Assembly: GCA_025927795.1 (NCBI GenBank)
Contig: JAICKT010000261.1
Coordinates: 1-6,344 of the forward strand
Direction: 5' to 3'
Source of the DNA: Parafilimonas sp.
GTDB taxonomy: Bacteria; Bacteroidota; Bacteroidia; Chitinophagales; Chitinophagaceae
DNA length: 6,344 bases
A program made the translations under genes and the position numbers. Within the stretch, counting starts at the first letter, position 1, and each line of letters starts with the position of its first letter. The notes under the pieces are model-generated. The model was not told where the DNA came from, did not search any database, and was given only the letters and a program-made list of their open reading frames with translations. Shown here piece by piece: positions 1-4,687 of this stretch.

Positions 1-6
1 CTCTCC

Positions 7-24
7 AAACCTCCCTAAAGGGAG
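7..24. repeat. Palindromic repeat, left arm of an inverted pair at trpF
   Basis: A short palindrome: CTCCCT (11-16), a 2-nt spacer AA, then AGGGAG (19-24). Its reverse complement begins CTCCCTTTAG, the same ten bases found at 110-119, so this arm and the one at 108-135 are inverted relative to each other with about 85 nt between. Repeats of this CTCCCTTTAG type are, from memory, common between genes in Bacteroidota; I could not check copy number here. The in-frame TAA at 16-18 closes the trpF frame upstream, so the left arm lies outside the coding sequence. Confidence 0.6.
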
Positions 25-72
25 ACTTTGAAAGAGGTTGATATTCGAAAACTTATTGAACCAGCAAGAATA

Positions 73-768
73 ATGAGTGAATCGCTAAATAACAATCAGG
101 CTACGGGCGCTCCCTTTAGAGAGCGGGGAGGGTTTCGAATTAAAGTATGTGGCTTAACAGATGTGCAACAGGTTCGTCAACTCAACGATTTAGGAATTGA
201 GTTTGCCGGTTTTAATTTTTATCCGCGTTCGCCCAGATATGTGTATAAAAAAATGCCTGCCACATCAATAAAAAAAATTCGAGGAGAAATAAATAAGGTG
301 GGTGTTTTTGTAAATGAAGACCCGGAGGAATTATTAAGAACAGTTGATGAATGTGGTTTGTATTTGGTGCAATTGCATGGTGATGAATCGCCGCGCTATT
401 GCGAAAGAATTTCAAATTATGTTGGCGTGATAAAAGTTTTTCGCTTGAGCGAAAATGATAATGTAGAATGGAAAATTAAAGACTATTATGATGCGGCTGA
501 TATGTTTATGTTCGACACAGAAAGTATTGCGTATGGTGGTTCGGGAAAAAAATTTGACTGGAAAATTTTGCAGGGTTTAGAAATAAAGAAACCATTTTTT
601 TTAGCTGGCGGAATCAGCGCAGAAGATGTTGCTGAACTGCAAAATTTATCAAAAGAAAAAGTGGCTAAGGATTTATTTGCTGTTGATATAAACAGCAAGT
701 TTGAATTAGCACATGGCGTAAAAGATATTGATTTGATAAAATCTTTTCGGACCAGGATTTTAACCTGA
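73..768 (+). CDS. trpF: Phosphoribosylanthranilate isomerase with repeat-encoded N-terminus
   Basis: TrpF is the cytoplasmic (beta/alpha)8-barrel enzyme that converts N-(5'-phosphoribosyl)anthranilate to CdRP in tryptophan synthesis. The core begins at IKVCGLTD (codon at 139) and runs about 209 residues, the usual full TrpF length. Visible signatures are the catalytic Cys of KVCGLT (codon 148-150), QLHGDES, the catalytic Asp in MFDT (codon 514-516), GGSGKKFDW, FLAGGIS (phosphate binding) and VDINS near the end. The 22 residues before the core (MSESLNNNQA then GAPFRERGGFR) have no counterpart in the family; the second half is the palindromic repeat at 108-135. ATG at 73 was chosen as the only ATG upstream of the core in this frame. 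A TTG at 28 would add 15 residues, and the frame is closed by TAA at 16. ATT at 139, preceded by GGGGAGGG, is a remote alternative. The gene is expected to be expressed with trpB/trpA, but three unrelated genes intervene. Confidence 0.93.
   Translation: MSESLNNNQATGAPFRERGGFRIKVCGLTDVQQVRQLNDLGIEFAGFNFYPRSPRYVYKKMPATSIKKIRGEINKVGVFVNEDPEELLRTVDECGLYLVQLHGDESPRYCERISNYVGVIKVFRLSENDNVEWKIKDYYDAADMFMFDTESIAYGGSGKKFDWKILQGLEIKKPFFLAGGISAEDVAELQNLSKEKVAKDLFAVDINSKFELAHGVKDIDLIKSFRTRILT
108..135. repeat. Palindromic repeat, right arm, inside the trpF coding region
   Basis: CGCTCCCT (108-115), spacer TT, then AGAGAGCG (118-125) gives an 8-bp stem with one mismatch, followed by a G-rich tail GGGGAGGGTTT (125-135). 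It shares CTCCCTTTAG with the reverse complement of the arm at 7-24, and its GGGAGG-TTT tail also mirrors that arm. It is read in frame within trpF as the peptide GAPFRERGGF, directly before the conserved TrpF core. That peptide looks like translated repeat rather than enzyme. Confidence 0.65.
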
Positions 769-773
769 TTGAT

Positions 774-830
774 GGCTCTGCGAAGTCTCCGGACTTCGCA
801 GAATTATGCTGCAAGTCTCCAGACTTGTAA
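774..830 (+). repeat. REP-like two-hairpin unit, copy 1 (direct)
   Basis: Hairpin 1 has perfect 11-bp arms TCTGCGAAGTC (777-787) and GACTTCGCAGA (792-802) with loop TCCG. Hairpin 2 has arms CAAGTC (812-817) and GACTTG (822-827) with loop TCCA. Both share the core AAGTCTCC(G/A)GACTT, and the linker between them contains ATTATGC. The unit begins 5 nt after the trpF stop. Copy 2, 561 bp downstream, matches at 54 of 57 positions. No T-run follows, so it is not a classic intrinsic terminator. The presence of a RAYT gene 0.6 kb away supports calling it a REP element. Confidence 0.85.
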
Positions 831-843
831 TAATTAAATTTAA

Positions 844-1335
844 ATGATAACAGTACGTTCAGCAACAGAAAAAGATTTGCAGGCTACGCTTGATATTTAC
901 AATGAAATCATTGCAAACAGTACTGCAATATTTCAATATGAACCACAAACACTGGAGATGCGCAAAGCATGGTTTGCAGAAAAGAAGGAAAAAAATTATC
1001 CTGTGTTTGTTGCAGAAGAAGATAATGTGATTGTAGGTTTCAGCACATTTGGGCAATTCAGAAATTGGCAGGCGTATAAATATTCAGTCGAAAATTCTGT
1101 TTATGTGAGAGCAGATTGCAGAGGAAGAGGAATTGGCAAGTTATTATTACAGCCGTTAATTGACACTGCGAAGCAAATGCAGTTGCATACAATTATTGCA
1201 GGCATCGTTGCAGATAATGAAGCAAGCATTGCTTTACATAAACAATTTGGTTTTATTGAGGTTGCACATTTTAAAGAAGTAGGTTATAAGTTTAATAAAT
1301 GGCTTGATTTAAAATTTTTACAATTGATGTTATAG
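844..1335 (+). CDS. GNAT N-acetyltransferase, phosphinothricin acetyltransferase type
   Basis: This cytoplasmic GNAT enzyme of 163 residues transfers acetyl from acetyl-CoA to an amine, and its closest match is the PAT/MnaT (YncA) group. That group acetylates L-phosphinothricin, methionine sulfoximine or ordinary amino acids; the substrate here cannot be told from sequence. Visible features are the N-terminal VRSATEKDL strand-helix, IYNEIIANSTAIF near residues 18-30 typical of the PAT group, the acetyl-CoA pyrophosphate loop RGRGIG at 93-98, IVADNEASIALHKQFGF at 121-137 and VGYKFNKWLDL at 146-156, all in family order. Length is normal. The ATG at 844 lies 14 nt after REP copy 1, with an AT-rich leader and no Shine-Dalgarno. 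The stop touches REP copy 2, so the gene is bracketed by direct repeats. It has no known part in tryptophan synthesis and is probably an accessory insertion. Confidence 0.88.
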   Translation: MITVRSATEKDLQATLDIYNEIIANSTAIFQYEPQTLEMRKAWFAEKKEKNYPVFVAEEDNVIVGFSTFGQFRNWQAYKYSVENSVYVRADCRGRGIGKLLLQPLIDTAKQMQLHTIIAGIVADNEASIALHKQFGFIEVAHFKEVGYKFNKWLDLKFLQLML

Positions 1336-1391
1336 GCTCTGCGAAGTCTCCGGACTTCGCAGGATTATGCGACAAGTCTCCAGACTTGTAA
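1335..1391 (+). repeat. REP-like two-hairpin unit, copy 2 (direct)
   Basis: Same build and direction as the copy at 774-830. Hairpin 1 arms are CTGCGAAGTC (1339-1348) and GACTTCGCAG (1353-1362), loop TCCG. Hairpin 2 arms are ACAAGTC (1372-1378) and GACTTGT (1383-1389), loop TCCA; the linker again contains ATTATGC. The three differences from copy 1 all fall in or next to the linker, while the shared stem-loop cores are unchanged. Its first base is the last base of the acetyltransferase stop codon, and the transposase starts 21 nt after its end. Confidence 0.87.
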
Positions 1392-1412
1392 CAAATATTT
1401 AAAGACTCAATT

Positions 1413-1979
1413 ATGGAAGAAAATTATTTCAAAGAAGGATATGCAATCAAAGACCAATTTGCCACTCATTTCCTCACACCTACTGTTTGTGGTTGGATAG
1501 ATTTATTTACACGCAAAATTTATAAAGAAATTTTAATAGACGCATTTAAGCATGCTCAACAACAAAACCAATTAATTTTAAACGCTTATGTTATTATGAG
1601 TAATCATGTGCATTTAATAGCAAGAGCAAATGATAAACAAGAAAAAACACTAAGCGATATAATAAGAGATTTTAAAAAGTTTACGCATCATCAAATGATG
1701 CTGCTTATAGAAAGTGAAGCAGAAAGCCGCCAAAGCTGGACGCTTCATCAATTTGCATATTATGGAAAATATAATCCCAATAATAAGGCAAATCAAATAT
1801 GGACAAACAATAATCATCCTGAAGAATGTTTTAGTAAAGCATTTACAGAATCTAAGTTGAATTACATACACGAAAATCCGGTGCGTGCCGGCATTGTAAG
1901 AAATGCTGAAGATTATATTTATTCAAGTGCTTCAAATTATGCAGGCAAAAGAGGAATTTTAGATGTTGAGTTTATTTAG
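1413..1979 (+). CDS. REP-associated tyrosine transposase (Y1_Tnp / RAYT)
   Basis: A 188-residue HUH single-strand transposase related to IS200/IS605 TnpA and to RAYT proteins, which cut and join REP hairpin DNA through a 5'-phosphotyrosine. Visible features are YVIMSNHVHLIAR at 59-71 with the metal-binding His-x-His at 65 and 67, a helical stretch TLSDIIRDFKKFTHH, the WTLHQFAYYGKY-to-IWTNNNHPEECFS middle part frequent in Bacteroidota members, and the C-terminal signature KLNYIHENPVRAGIV (148-162) followed by EDYIYSSASNYAG. Tyr151 is the likely nucleophile, assigned from its position before the NPVRAG motif. All key residues are present and the frame is open, so the protein may be active. The ATG at 1413 gives a family-normal length; no Shine-Dalgarno is visible. 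The stop abuts an inverted REP unit and the last 17 bases overlap the next reading frame. Confidence 0.93.
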   Translation: MEENYFKEGYAIKDQFATHFLTPTVCGWIDLFTRKIYKEILIDAFKHAQQQNQLILNAYVIMSNHVHLIARANDKQEKTLSDIIRDFKKFTHHQMMLLIESEAESRQSWTLHQFAYYGKYNPNNKANQIWTNNNHPEECFSKAFTESKLNYIHENPVRAGIVRNAEDYIYSSASNYAGKRGILDVEFI

Positions 1980-2421
1980 AAAGTCAGAGACTTTGCGCAT
2001 AGTACTGCGAAGTCAGGAGACTTCGCAGAGCATCGATTATAAGTACAGTGACATAACAGAGAAAATTATTAAAGCATGTATGGTTATTCATAATGCACTT
2101 GGCAATGGATTTCAGGAAGTAATTTATCAAAGAGCGCTGGCAATAGAATTTGAGTTAATGGAAATAAAATTTCAAAGAGAATTTTGCATGCCAATTTATT
2201 ATCGGGAAAAACAAATTGGTGAAAGAAGAGTTGATTTCTTAATTGAAGAAAAGATTTCAGTTGAAATAAAAGATTTAATCAAACTTGAAAATGTTCATTT
2301 AGCGCAAGCCATGAATTATCTGGAAGCTTATAATCTTGAAGTTGGAATGCTCGTAAATTTTGGAGCAAATAGTTTAGAATGGAAAAGATTATTCAACAAA
2401 AAGTATAAACAATTAATATAA
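1963..2421 (+). CDS. GxxExxY family protein (PDDEXK-like) with REP-encoded N-terminus
   Basis: A member of the GxxExxY family (Pfam PDDEXK_3), small proteins thought to have a nuclease-like fold; their role is not established. The name-giving motif is GFQEVIY at 49-55, inside IHNALGNGFQE. A PD-(D/E)xK-like site is visible as VDF (Asp91) and VEIK (Glu101, Lys103), followed by HLAQAMNYLEAYNLEVGMLVNFG, the usual family end. The conserved part starts near IDYKYSDITEKI (24-35). The 23 residues before it come from the end of the RAYT gene and the inverted REP unit. No ATG, GTG or TTG lies between 2031 and the ATG at 2080, which would cut into the core helix, so translation must start in repeat DNA (ATG 1963 chosen; TTG 1966 or 1993 possible) or the gene is 5'-damaged. 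Overlap with the RAYT is 17 bp. Confidence 0.82.
   Translation: MLSLFRKSETLRIVLRSQETSQSIDYKYSDITEKIIKACMVIHNALGNGFQEVIYQRALAIEFELMEIKFQREFCMPIYYREKQIGERRVDFLIEEKISVEIKDLIKLENVHLAQAMNYLEAYNLEVGMLVNFGANSLEWKRLFNKKYKQLI
1980..2031 (-). repeat. REP-like two-hairpin unit, copy 3 (inverted, diverged)
   Basis: Read on the minus strand this has the same order as the other two units. Hairpin 1 has 10-bp arms CTGCGAAGTC (2005-2014) and GACTTCGCAG (2019-2028), and the linker contains ACTATGC instead of ATTATGC. Hairpin 2 is degenerate, arms AAAGTC (1980-1985) and GACTTT (1989-1994) with a 3-nt loop. It starts one base after the RAYT stop and supplies codons 7-23 of the GxxExxY reading frame. It is clearly homologous to copies 1 and 2 but more diverged. 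Confidence 0.82.
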
Positions 2422-2440
2422 TCAGAACAATAAGTAAATA

Positions 2441-2446
2441 AGGATA
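2441..2446 (+). promoter_or_regulatory. Ribosome binding site of trpB
   Basis: AGGATA, containing AGGA 6 nt before the ATG at 2451, is the clearest Shine-Dalgarno-like sequence in front of a gene in this window. The other starts have AT-rich leaders without one, as is usual in Bacteroidota. It supports the chosen trpB start. Confidence 0.5.
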
Positions 2447-2450
2447 AATC

Positions 2451-3668
2451 ATGGTTCAGACAATTATTCCAAATAACAAAGGCACATACAAGCAACCAAA
2501 TATTTTCGGTTATTACGGAAATTTTGGTGGCGCTTATATTCCAGAAATGCTGCACAGAAATGTAGAAGAGCTGCGTGATAATTATTTAAAGATTATGTAT
2601 GATGAAGCATTTCAAAAAGAGTTTCAAAATTTATTGCATGATTATGCGGGAAGACCAACACCTTTATTTTTTGCAGAGCGATTAAGCAACCAGTTCAACA
2701 CAAAAATTTATTTAAAGAGAGAAGATTTAAATCATACCGGCGCACATAAAATAAATAATGCAATCGGGCAGGTTTTGTTAGCGCTGCGTTTAGGCAAAAA
2801 AAGAATAATTGCAGAAACAGGTGCCGGTCAGCATGGTGTGGCTACTGCAACAGTGTGTGCATTAAAAGGACTTGAATGTATTGTGTATATGGGTGTGAAA
2901 GATATGGAGCGCCAGCAACCAAATGTTGCGCGCATGAGAATGTTAGGTGCTGAAGTTAGACCTGCAACAAGCGGCAGTCAAACTTTAAAAGATGCAACAA
3001 ACGAAGCAATAAGAGACTGGATAAATAATCCAAATGATACACATTATGTAATTGGTTCGGTTGTCGGTCCGCATCCTTATCCAGATATGGTAGCACGGTT
3101 TCAAAGCGTGATAAGTGAAGAAATAAAAAAACAACTCAAAGAAAAAACCGGCAGCGAGTTACCAAATTATGTGATGGCTTGTGTTGGTGGCGGCAGTAAT
3201 GCAGCTGGGGCATTCTATCATTTTTTAGATGATTTATCAGTGCAGTTGGTTGCTGTTGAAGCCGCAGGTTGCGGTATTAATTCGGGCATGAGTGCAGCCA
3301 CAACACAATTGGGTAAGCCAGGTGTTTTACACGGAAGTAAAAGTTTGGTGATGCAAACAGCAGATGGTCAGGTTGTAGAGCCACACAGCATTTCAGCAGG
3401 ATTAGATTATCCCGGCATCGGACCTTTACATGCGCACTTATATGAAAGCGGTCGCGCAAAATTTTTATCTGCAACAGATAAAGAAGCAGTGGAAGCAGCA
3501 TTCAATCTTACTAAAATGGAAGGGATTATTCCGGCGCTTGAAAGTTCACATGCATTGGCTGCATTAAATCAAATGCGATTTAAAAAAGATGATGTAGTTG
3601 TAATTTGTTTAAGCGGTCGTGGTGATAAGGACATGTCGACTTATATGAAATACATGAATGAGTTATGA
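2451..3668 (+). CDS. trpB: Tryptophan synthase beta subunit
   Basis: PLP enzyme that condenses indole with L-serine to give L-tryptophan; it works as the alpha2-beta2 complex in the cytoplasm. Its 405 residues are normal for TrpB1. Motifs in order are FGGAYIPE near 25-32 (family start), GRPTPL at 67-72, LNHTGAHKINNA with the PLP-binding Lys at 100 (equivalent to Lys87 of the Salmonella enzyme), AETGAGQHG with the catalytic Glu at 122 (Glu109 equivalent), the Arg/Gln-rich segment MERQQPNVARM, GSVVGPHPYP, the phosphate-binding CVGGGSNA loop at 244-251, and the C-terminal CLSGRGDKDM. All catalytic residues are present. The start at 2451 has an AGGA site and lies 29 nt after the GxxExxY stop; trpA follows after 10 nt and is surely co-transcribed. 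In undisturbed clusters trpB normally follows trpF directly; here 1,682 bp separate them. Confidence 0.98.
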   Translation: MVQTIIPNNKGTYKQPNIFGYYGNFGGAYIPEMLHRNVEELRDNYLKIMYDEAFQKEFQNLLHDYAGRPTPLFFAERLSNQFNTKIYLKREDLNHTGAHKINNAIGQVLLALRLGKKRIIAETGAGQHGVATATVCALKGLECIVYMGVKDMERQQPNVARMRMLGAEVRPATSGSQTLKDATNEAIRDWINNPNDTHYVIGSVVGPHPYPDMVARFQSVISEEIKKQLKEKTGSELPNYVMACVGGGSNAAGAFYHFLDDLSVQLVAVEAAGCGINSGMSAATTQLGKPGVLHGSKSLVMQTADGQVVEPHSISAGLDYPGIGPLHAHLYESGRAKFLSATDKEAVEAAFNLTKMEGIIPALESSHALAALNQMRFKKDDVVVICLSGRGDKDMSTYMKYMNEL

Positions 3669-3678
3669 ATTATAAATT

Positions 3679-4449
3679 ATGAACAGACTCGAAGAATTAT
3701 TTACAAGAAAAAAATCGAATGTTTTGAATGTGTTTTGTACTGCAGGGTTTCCGCAACTCAACAGCACATGGGAAGTAATGAAAGCATTGCAGGATAATGG
3801 CGCAGATATAATTGAATTAGGAATGCCATACAGCGACCCGCTTGCTGATGGACCTGTTATTCAGGCAAGCAATACAAAAGCATTGCAAAATGGAATGACA
3901 ATGCAATTGCTGTTTGAACAACTCAGAGATTTCAGAAAAGAAATTTATGTGCCTGTAATTTTAATGGGCAATATTAATCCTGTCTTACAATTTGGTTTTG
4001 AAAATTTTTGTAAACAAGCTGCCAGCTTACCTGTTGATGGAATCATTCTTCCTGATTTACCTGAATACGAATTTGAAAATGAATACGGCGCCATTATAAA
4101 AAGATATGGATTGGATTTTATTTTTCTTATAACGCCTGAAACATCCGAAGAAAGAATAAAAAAACTTGATACATTAAGCACAGGTTTTTTGTATGTGGTT
4201 TCATCATCTTCAACCACAGGAAACAAAAAAGATTTTACAGAAGTTGAAAAATATTTGCAACGATTACAAAACATGCAATTAAAAAACTCTTTAATAGTTG
4301 GTTTTGGTATAAAAGATAAATCCACATTTCAGTCTGCGTGTAAATATGCAAATGGCGCAGTTATCGGTACGGCATATATTAAAGCACTTGAAAACGCAAC
4401 CGATATTCAATCAGCTACAAAAGCGTTTTTATCGTCTATCATAAATTAA
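3679..4449 (+). CDS. trpA: Tryptophan synthase alpha subunit
   Basis: TIM-barrel subunit that cleaves indole-3-glycerol phosphate to indole and glyceraldehyde 3-phosphate and passes indole to TrpB through the tunnel of the complex. Its 256 residues are slightly short of the E. coli protein (268), as is usual for this phylum. The two catalytic acids are seen in IIELGMPYSDPLADGP: Glu46 and Asp57, equivalent to Glu49 and Asp60. Also visible are ILMGNINPV, DGIILPDLPEYE, FLITPETSEERI, the loop VVSSSSTTG in place of the proteobacterial SRAGVTG, and the phosphate-binding VGFGIKD and GAVIGTAYIKA segments. The start lies 10 nt after the trpB stop without a Shine-Dalgarno, suggesting translational coupling. 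This is the last gene of the trp cluster. Confidence 0.98.
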   Translation: MNRLEELFTRKKSNVLNVFCTAGFPQLNSTWEVMKALQDNGADIIELGMPYSDPLADGPVIQASNTKALQNGMTMQLLFEQLRDFRKEIYVPVILMGNINPVLQFGFENFCKQAASLPVDGIILPDLPEYEFENEYGAIIKRYGLDFIFLITPETSEERIKKLDTLSTGFLYVVSSSSTTGNKKDFTEVEKYLQRLQNMQLKNSLIVGFGIKDKSTFQSACKYANGAVIGTAYIKALENATDIQSATKAFLSSIIN

Positions 4450-4478
4450 TAAGATAGATATTAATTTTGTTTTATGAC

Positions 4479-4560
4479 CGTCATGCCGGTGGAGACGAGA
4501 CATCTAACGAGTTAAAACAACTTAAACACATGGGAGATTTCTCCTTCGTTGAAATTGACG
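4479..4560. repeat. Imperfect inverted repeat downstream of trpA
   Basis: The left end CGTCA (4479-4483) and right end TGACG (4556-4560) are inverted. Between them, GGAGACGAGACATCT (about 4491-4504) is imperfectly complementary to AGATTTCTCC (4535-4544) and what follows. From memory this resembles a widespread Bacteroidota intergenic hairpin element with GAGATTTCTCC and GAAATGACG ends, here decayed. No T-run follows, so it is not a clean terminator, though it may form an RNA structure at the end of the trp message. It is unrelated to the REP units or to the CTCCCTTTAG repeats. Confidence 0.5.
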
Positions 4561-4604
4561 ACCTAAACAATCTTATACTAATTGAACAGACTAAAATGCA
4601 AACA

Positions 4605-4615
4605 ATCATAAATTA
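4605..4615 (+). repeat. 11-bp direct repeat of the trpA 3' end
   Basis: ATCATAAATTA at 4605-4615 repeats the last bases of trpA (4438-4448) exactly. The following bases also agree in part (GATA then ATTAA). The two copies bracket the inverted repeat at 4479-4560 but do not touch its ends, so a simple target-site duplication is not shown. In AT-rich DNA an 11-bp match could also be chance. Confidence 0.35.
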
Positions 4616-4642
4616 GATAAACATTAAGCAAATGATAGTTAA

Positions 4643-4674
4643 TTTGCATGTTTAAAATTCAATTACTATAATCA
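4643..4674 (+). promoter_or_regulatory. Possible promoter of the TlpA-like gene
   Basis: TTTG at 4643-4646, 20 nt, then TATAATCA at 4667-4674 loosely fits a Bacteroidota -33/-7 pair, and TTGCAT at 4644-4649 with TATAAT at 4667-4672 (17-nt gap) also fits a sigma-70 layout. The leader would be only about 10 nt. An imperfect operator-like inverted repeat GCAAAT / ATTTGC (4628-4633 / 4642-4647) overlaps it. AT-rich sequence makes such matches easy, so this is weak. Confidence 0.3.
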
Positions 4675-4687
4675 TTAAAATAATTTC

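Larger units (their letters stand above)
1335..2031 (+). mobile_element. RAYT gene framed by inverted REP units
   Basis: A transposase of the REP-associated tyrosine class (1413-1979) has a two-hairpin unit directly upstream (1335-1391) and an inverted, more diverged one directly downstream (1980-2031). Known RAYT loci have their gene flanked by REPs that the enzyme recognises as single-stranded hairpins, so this has the expected layout of a complete RAYT/REP unit. RAYTs are often single-copy and immobile as genes while their REPs spread, so the whole block need not be a moving transposon. The boundaries given are those of the repeats; no target duplication was identified. Confidence 0.7.

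Noticed and set aside
28..72. TTG at 28 as the trpF start
   Set aside because: It would add 15 residues unlike any TrpF and needs a rarer start codon, while ATG 73 is in frame. Both lie before the repeat-coded peptide, so the main finding does not depend on the choice.
774..830. Hairpins after trpF and GNAT as intrinsic terminators
   Set aside because: Stems are good but none is followed by a run of T, and they occur as paired units next to a RAYT, which fits REPs better. An effect on RNA 3' ends remains possible.
774..1391. Repeated units as a CRISPR array
   Set aside because: The copies are 561 bp apart with a whole gene between, form strong hairpins, and occur in both orientations; there is no regular spacer series or cas gene.
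3945..4325. 126-residue open frame on the minus strand opposite trpA
   Set aside because: It lies wholly within a well-supported gene, has no recognisable domain, and its composition is what the reverse of trpA would give. The same holds for other antisense frames opposite trpF, GNAT, RAYT, trpB and the TlpA-like gene.
4462..4469. TAATTTTG as a Bacteroidota -7 promoter element
   Set aside because: It matches TAnnTTTG, but no TTTG lies at the expected distance upstream and such matches are frequent in AT-rich DNA.
4530..4616. 28-codon open frame after trpA
   Set aside because: It is made of the right half of an inverted repeat plus AT-rich DNA, with no start signal or recognisable product.
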